A stretch of DNA of 64,000 bases from Euwallacea fornicatus (taxonomy: Eukaryota; Arthropoda; Insecta; Coleoptera; Curculionidae): positions 1,178,001 to 1,242,000 of the forward strand of contig NC_089560.1 in assembly GCF_040115645.1 (NCBI RefSeq). The letters run 5' to 3'. The notes beneath the pieces are model-generated. The model did no database searches. It saw only the letters and a program-made list of their open reading frames with translations, and had not been told where the DNA came from. Positions 1 through 10,650 of the stretch are shown here, in pieces (positions within the stretch are counted from its first letter, which is position 1; every line of letters starts with the position of its first letter). Made by a program: the position numbers and the translations under genes.

Positions 1-3000
1 AATGCTTTGAATCTGGAAATTTTCTCATTAAACTTACAACCAGCAGGGTTATCCCAATTTTCAAGAGCAGGGATTACGGTGAGGGAAGATACTGTCAACC
101 CTTATCTCTAGATCCGTTTGTTTTCGGGCCTCTTGACATTGCCATCAATAATAGATTATCCAGTTTCCTATCGGGAGAATCCTGATCTGCTTTCAACTTT
201 ACTCTTAACAGAGTAGGTCAACGGGGCAGGCGTGAGGGGGTAAAACAGATACACCGCTTTCTGCGACTTCTCGAAGGCTTCCGACTCCGTTTTGCATATA
301 ATTTTTCTGGACAAATTTGACGAACACGAGATTCGCGGGCGTGCTTAATGGATTAATAGAATTTTGTTTCCAGGTACGACCCTGGATGTCGAGCATTAGG
401 GGGCAAATCATCGTCCCGCTAAGTAATGTCCGAAGGCCCCAAGGAATCGATCTGCGGTCAATTATTATTTATACTGTACGTGAATGACCTCTCTTTTTTC
501 ATATTCGTTCCCTCGGTTATAAAGGCAGTCGATGACATGTTATGACTGCCAATACGATGAGCTTGACCGTCGTTAAAACGCAACGTACTTATTTCTCATT
601 AGAAAGTGAGTTGAGCATAGATGATGATTATCACGAAGGCCTGAAGTTGACCGATTGCGTGGCAGGCTCCCCGGTGTTGCTTTTCTATTGTGTAGAATGT
701 CCGCAAGGGTCCTTTTGGTGGACTCGTTCGGCTAGCTTATTTTTCTATTTATTCTTTGTTTAAGGCAATGTAATCAAGTATATGAAATTGAGAACTTTTG
801 AGCCCACGGCTAGAAATAGCTTGGTTACTTTATAGCCCTGTAGTTTGAACGAGTCGGTAGGGCAGCCTGTTACGAAATAGAATTATCAATAGATTTAAAG
901 TTTGTCAATTTCCTTCTTACATTTATTTGATATTTCGAAACGAATTAGTTGTGTCGGAGCGCGTTTTTAAAACTGTTTACGACGCTAAAAGCCTTGTTCT
1001 CTATTGGGCGATTAAATAAGTGTTATTACTATTATTACTATTTATTGTACCTAAAATATCCTCCCTTTAATCAATATCCCTCCCAAACCAACCCCCGTAT
1101 CGCCCGCCTTTACCTCCCTTCAGGATATCCCCCTCGGGGATCCTATCCGCTTTGATAACTACTCCAGAACAATATCATCCAAAAGCAGGAGTCTCTTTTG
1201 TGACGATACATATAGCACTTTAGCGTAAATATTTTTCTACAATCACTGCACTGATACACATTCAGATACTTACAATTGATCGAAAAATGAATACTCAATA
1301 ATCCGAATTCTCGCCAATTTATTTGAAATCGGTTTCGTGTATAGGCTGACGTGATCGTGGATGAGGGGAGGATATAGACGAAGGGGATATGGATAAATGG
1401 AGGTGTATTTTAGGAATATCATCCGTATCTCGTACAAGCTATAATGCCCCACCAATCAGCATCGAATTTGGATCACATTGTAATGGAACGATCTTTTAGC
1501 ACCAAAAAAGCATTGGTAAACATTTGTTGCGACTTGCAATAATTATGGGAGCTACGGCATTTAGAACTTTGACGAAATCATATCGAAGCTGTTGAATATG
1601 TCACAATGGAACTGCCAATACCACCCGAATATATAGTAATATTTATCAAATTATTTTTAGGACACTGTAGGTTAGATCTGATTCACTGTTGCGGGCACCT
1701 TACACACAGGACAGTACGTTCTATTAAGTCCGCCACAATTTTTCAATAAGATGAGCATTAAAGGTAACAAACTGCATCATGCGATATAAACGGCCAAATA
1801 ACTTCTAAGCTTTGATTCAAATAAACGGTCCAATGCTCCAATCAGTGTTCCTGCTCAAATTCCTCTACGATTTCCTGCACAAATTTCTACGATTCAACTA
1901 CTATTCCTCGAATCGGGGCCATCTCGCATCGATATCGAACATTACGACCTAATTTAATTTAATATTTTTAAAGTGACTTTATTCTTAATAAATCCTTAAT
2001 TTTAGTGGACTTACACGGGGGTCATTACACCCGGAGCTATGAAATTTCGCTCGAGTCGAAAATCGAAAAAGGGGCTGTTCTAAAATTGTAGTAAAAAGGG
2101 CATTTTTGCAAGCTGCCAGTATAAGCAAAAAGCTTACGATAAATTAGCACCGTATTTGAAAATCCTCGACTTCTTGCGATCAAACCTGCTTGCAGCTGCT
2201 TCGTCGCGACCGCAAAGGCCTTGATTGATATTTAAATGGTTTTTAATACTAAAGCGAGAGTTTGGTCTTTGCAACTAACGTAATACATTTCGGCCAGTTC
2301 CTTTATTCTCTAGTAATTTCTCAAAACCTACTTATGGTCCTTAATACCGCCCGCCCAATTAACTATACGGAGTCCCCAGGGAAACTTGCTTCTGACAAGA
2401 AACATTTCTAAGATATATTACAAGTCGCACCAAGTAGAAGCAATGTCTCCTCAGGGACACTCTTAACTAATAACGACTTTCGCGATGCCACCTTGTTACG
2501 GAGATAAACTGTCTCAATAAAACGATCTAAGTATTTTCTGAGATGTCCCACTGAGACATAAAAACTTACAGTTCACATTGTATAGGTATATTTATACTTG
2601 CGGGCACAATTCAATTAAAATTTCTGAGCCTCAAGGGACGACATTCTGGTGGAAGCAATTTTTAAACAGGGCGCATATTTTACGTCATACTTTTAATTAA
2701 AATAGGATTTGGTTAGGGCGGTAAGGAAACTGGGATTCTTCCAATTTAATTTTTTCCAGAATTAGTTTCCTCGTTTAACGTCATTCGATAAATAAAGCGG
2801 AAAAATAATGAATGAACTAGACTAAAATGAAGGTGAAGTGATTTATTCTGCCTTGAAAGGCTTATTATCCTTGCGATCGAACGTCTTAAGCAAATAGCGC
2901 GGACTTCAATTTTCCTTAAATAATGAGACTTTCGAGTTCCCCAATATTCTGATATTATAAGAACCATTAATCTACATAGGTAAATGCCCGTTCGTTTTGG

Positions 3001-3904
3001 AATAGAGTGGAAATTACCAGTGGCGTAGCTTTAATTCGACGAGGGCACGGGTAAATGGATCGTCGAGGGCACATCAGGTATGTGGAAATAAAAACAAAAA
3101 AAATGTTTGAGGGAAGTTAGGGCTGAAGCGAGTTTCGTTAAAAGATATAAATTTTACATTTTCTTCATTTTCGAAACTTTTCAGTCGTCCGACGTTTGAA
3201 ATATTTAATTTAGAGTTGACACCAACTTTGCGCCTGACTCTATTTTGAAGAAGGCGAGTGAAGGGAGCCTAAAGAATGCATAGACATATCGATTTAAGTT
3301 TTATTAAACCCTCTCTCAATATTTCTTTGTCGACTGCGAGACAAATAGACAAGTCCCACGGAAACGTAAAGGGCACGGTTCACGGATGTTCACTCTAGTC
3401 ACATCTTTTTTATTTATTTCTTCCAACTTGTGAACTACGCCGTAGGAGAAGAATAATGGGGTCACCCCCATACAATAAGCGACATGATTTTATATAGGTC
3501 CTTCTTACGCCGATGAAATAATTAATTGTGTCTAATTCGCTAAAATTTATATTTACACTTATTTTTGTGCTATTTTCTTCTTGTTAACAACCTTCAAGCC
3601 GTATTCGTAACGCTAAATGCAAAAGCAACGAGACTGTTTCACCCTGTAACGTTGAGCAAATATTTTTTGAAGTCGGTTTGTATTTCCGTTAAACGACGTT
3701 AAACGGTCCTTGGCCTCAGTGTATTCTGATAAATCGTTAATATGAACTTATTTATCCAAAACATTATACCGATTTGTTAGAAACCTAATTAGATGTCACG
3801 AACAACGTCGAGTTGGAAGGTATTATGATCATTCTGCGCACCTGCATCACCCATTTCCGTTTTCGTGCTTAGTGTACTTGAAACATGGAAAAACATACAT
3901 ATAC
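1..3904. other. Gene-free AT-rich DNA, probably intronic
   Basis: I see no gene, RNA gene or recognisable transposon here. All open frames are under about 75 codons and show no family motif. There is a short TTA/CTA-rich simple stretch near 1021-1050, followed by a pyrimidine-rich stretch at about 1055-1135. By position this would lie in the upstream intron of the CELF-like gene whose exon is at 51411, which is inference. Confidence 0.5.
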
Positions 3905-4090
3905 AGGGTATCAATTTGAAAATTCCCCACCCCCATTACCTGGAGATGGGATAAAATTTAAAAAACCGCTGGAACACGCCGATTCTGTTATTGAAACGGA
4001 ACAATTTTAATGCAAAATTCACTGCGTCTCGTTCAACCTTTTACCTCGCAAGTGCCTCTGCGAGGTAAAAGGTTGAGGGGTGTCTCCTCT
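3905..4090. repeat. One transposon-like end plus a perfect 17-bp hairpin
   Basis: At 3912 a TA is followed by CAGGGTATCAATTTG, which looks like the end of a Tc1/mariner-type MITE. I could not find the matching opposite end, so the element is truncated or too diverged. Inside lies an exact inverted repeat: CAACCTTTTACCTCGCA at 4034-4050, an 8-base loop, and its exact complement at 4059-4075. Confidence 0.45.
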
Positions 4091-5559
4091 CAAATATCTT
4101 AAATGGTAAACGGGTTTAAGTTAAACATAATTGTAATGGACTCTCCATTCTTTACATTTCAGTAGCTATTAAAAAAATTAATTACTATGTACTTACCTGT
4201 GGTGCTGGTCGATGTTAATAGGTATTCAAATCAGTTAAAATTTCTTACGATAATTTATGTGTAAAAAGAACTGAAGTTATTGTAACTCATCGAGAGGGAC
4301 AGAGATGCGCAAGAAAAACAGCTGATATTATGATCGCTAGAAATCCTAATTCCAATGTGATTCAGACATACGTTTTCGATTTGGAACGTGAAACACACAG
4401 TTGGGTCCTAAAATATGAAAAAAATCAATATTGATTCCTGAAAACCAGTTTTGAAAATCTTCGAAACAGTTCGAGTTTTCCATAAACTTTCTTATCGAAT
4501 TTCAATTTCGACTCGAAGCAGAGACGTACAGAGTTGAAACCTCAAATACCAAAAAAAAATCAATATTGATTTCTGAAATGAAAACAAATTTTATTTCCTG
4601 CAAAACATTCAGTGTTAATTCTAGAACATAATTCAATTTTAGCTTCTGGAAAAGTTCAGTATTAATTCTTGAAAAAATATCTTCAAAACAGATGGAACTT
4701 CGAATTAACTTCGGCTCGTAGCTAAGACGAACGCAGTCGAGTCCTGACACAATTTATTTTTTATTTTCAAAATTGTTTAAAATGGCCATAAGCGTCTTCC
4801 AGCAGAGCCAAAATTGCGAATAATTTTGACGTCCAACCAAAACCCTAATTACGTCGCTTTCATTGACTTGACAAAATTTAATTTTAAACCACAAAGAACA
4901 ACAATCAGACCCCCACACGAGCATCAAAAGCGTGAGTCAAACTCCCGTCGTTAACGCCCACTTTCACTCACATAATGACACTTAGTTTCCACCCACTTTC
5001 ACTCACTAAATCATGGATGTACTAATCGCGGGCCCCGAAGGTCTTTAGAACAAAAGAGCACTCAGTTATACTGATTATTAGTGCAGTGCGCATTACGAAT
5101 ACCTTGTTCATCGCCGCGTTAACGTTCGAGTTAATCATCTTACAAATGATATCGGTATCACCTGCCTTTCATGAGGGTTAGCTGATGGCTCTTGGAGTAA
5201 GTTAGTAAGTCCTGTGCGACGTTTCCAGATTTAGTAAAATGGGGGGAAAGTTGCCAATTCAAGGTAATAGCTTCATTGTGCAAATACACCCTGGCGGAAT
5301 AAAAAATTTACGTCATATTGCAAAGAGAACTTGTATGTGAAAGAAGTCAGAGATTCCTAGAGAACAATACCAATTTAGAATTTCATACGACGTGTTCTTA
5401 ATTGATACACACGTATGGTAAAGATAAAGCTACTATCAACCTTAACATTTTGACTCAGTCTGCTAAAACTTAACAACTTGGAGCTCTCACTGATTGATAG
5501 CCGGAGTAAAGGTGTCCATACAGCAATTTGTTGCAAAATAAGATAGGGTGGATATACAT
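4091..5559. other. No gene; scattered short repeats
   Basis: No coding region is recognised. Two copies of an A-rich AATCAATATTGATT segment occur near 4419-4445 and 4551-4575. An exact 15-base direct repeat, CCCACTTTCACTCAC, is at 4957-4971 and 4992-5006. These look like remains of old repeats. Confidence 0.4.
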
Positions 5560-5918
5560 TACCAGTCAACTTTATTATTTAAATATAATTAATAAATAAT
5601 CTTTAACATTCATTGAATTGAATCAGTATAAGCAAAATGCCGTTCTTTCTCATATTTACCATCATCTAAACAGAAACAAATATATTTGTAAAAATACAGG
5701 AGTAAAAGGTATTCGTACAATTTTTATCAGGTGAAATTGTACGTACACACGTCACTAAATGAACTTTGAACCCGGAATATAGTGCAGATCACTAAGTTTC
5801 ATGAGTCAATATTGATTTTGTTGTGAAATCAAAGCATTTAAGCTTAACATCGGTGGTAAAATTAAAGAAACAACTGAAGAAAAACGAAAAATTATTATTA
5901 GATTGTCTAATGAATGTA

Positions 5919-7179
5919 TCAGGTGTATAAATTAATTCACGGCCTTTTTTTAACAATTTAGATTTTTATTTATAAAAAAAAGAATTATAATTTAATCATC
6001 AAAATAATTGCCCTCACTTTCGATGCATTTCAGCCATTTATTAGGTAACTTTCGAAGCCCATCTCGGGAGAAAGATGGTGATTTGGATTGGATAAAATCC
6101 TCCATTGTTTGGTGGACTTTTTCGAGACATTGAAAGTGTGTATCAACCAGGTGACGTTGTAATGCTCGAAAAAGGTAATAATCAGAAGGTGCAAGATCTG
6201 GTGAATACGCCACAAGAGGAAGAACTTCCCAGCCCAACGCGGAGATAATGTCAGTGGTGTCTTTTGCCGTATGTGGTTGCGCGCTGTCGTGCGACAAAAT
6301 GATTTGCCTTGTTCCACTACCATTAAAAGGTCTTTCTTCCTCAATTCCATCCCTCAATTTTATTAATTGGTCTTGATAATGGTTAGCAGTAATAGTTTCT
6401 CTTGGTTTAAGTGTCTCATAATAAATCACACCTTTGGAATCCCACCAAATACTCAATAACAATTTTTTTCCGTGGATGTTTGGTTTTGCAGTACCTGCCG
6501 ATGATTCTCCCGGATAAACCCACGATTTTTTTTCTCTTAGGATTGTCATACAATATCCATTTTTCATCTCCAGTAACAATTTTACTTAAAAAGTCTTTTT
6601 TTCTGAGTCGCGTCAGTAGACACATTGCAATTTCGCAGCGCTGATTTTTGTTTTCTGGGCCAAGATCATGAGGTATCCAGTGACCTTCCTTTTGTATCCT
6701 TCCTAATTTTTTCAAACGTATCGAAATAGCTGGTTGAGTCATTCCGAGTGCATCAGCAAGCTCTTTTTATGTTTAGCAGGGATTTTCATTGAGTAAGTTC
6801 TCCAACTCTTCATCATTAACCTTTTTTGGTTGACCGGGGCGTATTTCATCTTCAAGATCAAAATTTCCATTCCGAAACTTTTGAAACCATTTTTACACGT
6901 TTTTTACGGCATTCTCTCCCAAGGCTGAACAAATCATGTCTTGCGCTTCTGCAGCATTTTTTTTAAGTTGAAAAGTGAAGACGAAAGTGCCTTAAGCGCT
7001 GCTTGTCAGAAGACATTTTATTTTGTAACGTTCTTCGTGGTTAGACTAATCAAATTAAGTGGTTTGATAGCTCACAGATGGCGCTTCAAAACGGACTATA
7101 TAGTTAAAAAAAATTGTAAATTAAGAGAAGTGTTTTAACCAATTTTATCTAAGGGCCAAGAATTAATTTATACACCTAA
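5919..7179 (-). mobile_element. mariner element (DD34D) nested in a Tc1-like transposon
   Basis: The TIRs start TCAGGTGTATAAATTAATTC on the left and TTAGGTGTATAAATTAATTC (reverse complement of the right end); 23 of the first 26 positions match. The TA target duplication is at 5917-5918 and 7180-7181. Length is 1261 bp, typical for mariner. It is inserted in the coding frame of the Tc1-like transposase around it. Confidence 0.95.
5992..7016 (-). pseudogene. mariner transposase pseudogene
   Basis: This is a mariner transposase of about 340 codons read on the minus strand. The N-terminal part shows an HTH region with KWFQKFRNGNFDLEDE, then a second HTH (KELADALGMTQPAISIRLK), followed by the linker GHWIPHDL. 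Catalytic residues are in IVTGDEKWILYDN (first Asp), LSHDSAQPHTA (second Asp) and YSPDLAPSDYYLF (third Asp); spacing between the last two is 34 residues. The gene ends near WLKCIESEGNYFDD. At least three stops lie in the N-terminal half and a frameshift follows the first catalytic Asp, so it is inactive. The family is certain; the subfamily I leave open. Confidence 0.93.
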
Positions 7180-8338
7180 TAAGTCACTTAGCGAAATAGC
7201 CCGAATAATGAACAGAGCAAGTTCTACTGTTCATAGTATGATTGACGGGTTTAGATCACAAAAAGTTCTTCAAAATTAGAGAAGATCTGGACGTTCACGA
7301 AAAATAATCGATTATGAACACGGATTGATTACTCGCGAAATCAAACAAAATTCTCGGATAAGGACCAACCAAATTTCTGCAGAACTTGAGTTGTATAATA
7401 GTGTAAAAGTTTCTGCTAGTACTATGAGAAAGTATATGAGAAGTTCAGAAAATCATGGTTGAATTGCACGTAAAAGGTACTGTGTCAATGGAACCAATCA
7501 TTAGAAAGGGCTGGAATTTCCAAGTCAATATTTAAATAATTCTATAGAGCATTGGAACATGGTTATTTTTGCTGATGAAAATAAATTCGACGCATCTGGA
7601 TCCAAAACACATTTTACAGTGTGGAGAAAGAAAAATGAAGGATTTAAAAAAGAAAATTTACGACCGGCAGTGAAACACGGCGGTCGATCTCTCTCAGTTT
7701 AGGGTTGTAGAAGTGAAATTGGTGTGGGTGAGTTGCAATTCATCGAAGGAATTATGAATCGTAGATATTACAAGAATGTTCTGAAAAATAATCTCCATGC
7801 TAGTGCAAGAAAAAATGGGCCTCATTAACGATTTATGCACGATAACTACCCCAAACATATAGTATGTAAAACCAGGTAATGGGTTTTGCATAATGTTCCA
7901 AAATACTTGAAAACGCCACCGCAATCTGCAGACATTAATCCCATTGCACATTTACGGAGTTATCTGGAGAGAAAAGTCCGCAATTTTCATATTATATCTT
8001 AGAAAAATTTAAAACATGCTCTTCCTTAAGAATGGAATGAAATACTATCTCCTGGTTAACTCGATAAATTCTATGCCACGACGGCTTAAAGCTTTTATAA
8101 AATCAAGGGACAATCCTGCAAAGCATTGATGTTGCAAAAATTTTACGTATTTAAAAAACTTATCAAATTTTAATGAATTGCACGAATGCTTTTCACTCCT
8201 GCAGTTTTACAAATATATTTATTTTTGTTTATATTTTGGCTAATACGAGGAAGAATGACATTTTGTTTATACCGATTCAATTCAATGAATGTTAAAGATT
8301 ATTTATGAATTATATTTAAATAATAAAGTTGATTGTTA

Positions 8339-9059
8339 ATGCGTTTTCACAATATTTTAGTTTGAAACAAATCGCTGTATGAATATTTTTTATACTGATT
8401 GTATGTGATCTAATAAATTTAGTTCTTTTCTGAACAATAGGTATAAACGTCGTGTCGTGATCCTGCACAGGCAAAGTTTTCTCCACCAAGTGTTCGGAAT
8501 TCACAATTTCCATTAATAATACGTTTTTGGACAATGTACTCGGCACTTAAAAAAAAATCTTGGAAGCCCTTAAAGTTGCTTCCTGATGAGCCAAAATTAG
8601 AAAATAATTTCGACTCGAGAAAAGGCGCGCAGAGTTGATACTTGAAGCAAGAACATTGATCGCAATTGAAAATCTTGGACCTATCTTCACCGCGGATTCG
8701 ACCATTCAGGAGGTTGTGGACCCTTGTAAATGCATTTTTCCAACACTGCGATTTTTCGGTACCGAAAATGGATGCTAAAAAATCGCAAAAAATGGGAAAC
8801 TGAAGAAGATATTGCTAAACAATTTTTGTTTCGAGCTAACTCGGAGATTAGTTTATTCTGCATGTCGAACATCTGGTTTTTCGTGTTGTCACTCGGTAGA
8901 ATCATCTAAGAGTCAATGTAGTTTATAAAAGTACGAGTCATAGGGTGAACGACAACAACGATACCATGGCCTACAAACTTTTAAATACCTTTATACCTTT
9001 TTTGCGAGCGAACTGCCCATTGGTCTGGCCACGGAAACGATTCGCGAAACGAAATAATA
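8339..9059. other. Gap between two Tc1-like elements, no gene seen
   Basis: No recognisable coding, RNA or repeat feature apart from a short stretch near 8590-8650 that weakly resembles sequence at 4490-4560 (both contain TTTCGACTCGA followed by an AGAGTTGA-like run). The short ORFs here show no family motif. Confidence 0.4.
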
Positions 9060-9061
9060 TA

Positions 9062-10648
9062 CAGTATGTAACAATTCTGTTCGTTCGAATGTATTTCTTG
9101 AATAAAACGTTGTCTATAGTTATTCCATGATATCTAACAGTCACTATGTTGTGAACATTTATATAATTGAAACAAATTTTATTGTTCATATATAATGCGG
9201 GTAATTAGTTAATTCAACAGGAACGTCTTATTTTCGGGCAACATTGCTATTCGTACAGACGATTAAAAAGGAAACAAAATCTTTGTAAAAAAGTGTTTTT
9301 GTAGAAAATTTTTGCATGTCCATAGCTTATTATGTAATCTATCAAGAATACTGCATTAGTTCCGTGTAAAATGGCAAATCGAAAAGAACTTGGTGACGAT
9401 TTAAAGAACGTCACTGTTAATATGGCACTAAAGGGCTACAGTTTGAGAAAAATAGGTCAAATGACTAATAAAACATGCTCGACAATTTAATGTATTGTGA
9501 ACGAATTTGAATATCAAGGTACTATTAAAACCTTTCCGAAAAAACAAAAAAAAAAGCTTAAATGAAATAGAACTTCTAATTTTTAAAGAAATTTAGAAGA
9601 ACCCGACGATAAACGTACCGCGAATTCGTCCAATCATCGAAGGTGCAACAGGAAAGGTTGTATCCAATCAAACAATTCGGCGCATATCATGGAAAAACGG
9701 ATATCATGGTAGAATTCCAAGAACGAAACCCTACATTAATAAGATAAATCTCCGCAAACGACTTTTATTTGCTCAAGAGCATATAGACAAAGATAAGGAG
9801 TTTTGGAATACTGCAATTTGGTCGGATGAAACAAAAATTAATCTTTTTGGGTCCGTTGGAATTCATAGAGTGTGGGAGAAGGCCAATGAAGACAATAATT
9901 CGTGTAATACAGTTCGAAGTGTAAAATATGAAGGTTGATCTTCAATGATTTGGGGTTGCATGTCATCAGGAGGAGTTGGAACTATTGATTTTATAGAACA
10001 TATTATGGATAAACGCGGCTACATTGAAATTTTGAAAAGAAACGTGAAGCAAAGTGGAAAAAAATTAGGTATGCCAAAGTTTTATAGATTCCAACAAGAC
10101 AACGACCCCGAGCATACGGCTGTGCTCAACGAAGAATGGCTAATTTGGAACGTTCCAAAGTTGCTTAAGACACCACCACAATCCGCCGACTTAAATCCCA
10201 TCGAGCACTTGTGGGCCATTTTGAAAAGGGATATTAGAAAGCATCGAATTTCATTGAAATCTCACTTAAAAGTAGTGTATCTGAAGAGTGGGAAAGAATC
10301 CGTCCAGATGTATGCAAGAACTTAGTTTATTCCACGAAAAAAAAAGCCAAGCGGTAATCAAAGCAAAAGACGATTCAAGAAAATATTAATTAATATTGAG
10401 AATAAGGAAAACCTTTGATAATTTTTATATTTAAGTTAATTGTATTAACAGAATTGTTGCATGAGAATTGAGTTATTTTTCTTAAATTAATTGCATATGA
10501 CGTTAAACGTGAACAATAAAATTTGTTTAAATTATATGAGTAATTGTTCAAAAAAATGAAATAAATATAAACAACGTCGCATTTGAAAGCACAAATCGAG
10601 TGTTTTATTCAAGAAATACATGTGTACGAACAGAACTGTTACATACTG
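9062..10648 (+). mobile_element. Tc1-like transposon with about 155-bp TIRs
   Basis: The ends begin CAGTATGTAACAATTCTGTT on the left and CAGTATGTAACAGTTCTGTT on the reverse complement of the right. The inverted repeat includes the matched blocks GTATTTCTTGAATAAAAC and AAACAAATTTTATTGTTCA. A TA target duplication is at 9060-9061 and 10649-10650. Length is 1587 bp. Confidence 0.95.
9371..10389 (+). pseudogene. Tc1-like (DD34E) transposase pseudogene
   Basis: The product is a Tc1-family transposase of about 340 codons starting at MANRKELGDDLKNVTV. The HTH region follows (KGYSLRKIGQMTNKTCSTI, then a stop). The catalytic domain is well kept: WSDETKINLFGS (first Asp, about 9826), FQQDNDPEHTA (second Asp) and SADLNPIEHLW (Glu), with 34 residues between the last two. 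The longest open stretch, 9945-10325, covers the second half of this domain. The end reads QAVIKAKDDSRKY and stop after a frameshift near 10330. Stops at about 9489 and 9936 and frameshifts make it a pseudogene, though all three catalytic residues survive. It is a different family from the Tc1 copy at 5562-8336. Confidence 0.92.
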
Positions 10649-10650
10649 TA

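Larger units (their letters stand above)
5849..8129 (+). pseudogene. Tc1-like (DD34E) transposase pseudogene, split by a mariner
   Basis: This is the remains of a cut-and-paste transposase with N-terminal HTH domains and a DD34E catalytic domain. The first part reads up to the codons for RLSNEC at 5918 and resumes after the mariner with KSLSEIARIMNRASSTV, so the frame is restored if the mariner and one TA are removed. The catalytic domain is visible as FADENKFDASGSKTHF (first Asp), FMHDNYPKH (second Asp) and SADINPIAHL, where the expected third-position Glu is Ala. The end reads SMPRRLKAFIKSRDNPAKH and stop. Several in-frame stops and frameshifts are present. The catalytic Glu-to-Ala change and the stops mean it cannot be active. 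Confidence 0.9.
5562..8336 (+). mobile_element. Tc1-like transposon with long TIRs, interrupted by a mariner
   Basis: The left end starts just after a TA at 5560-5561 and the right end stops just before a TA at 8337-8338. The two ends are inverted repeats of about 170 bp; both contain the inverted core TCAACTTTATTATTTAAATA and further matched blocks such as CTTTAACATTCATTGAATTG. Removing the mariner at 5919-7179 and one TA copy leaves about 1.5 kb, a normal Tc1-like size. It is a dead copy (see the transposase entry). Confidence 0.93.
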
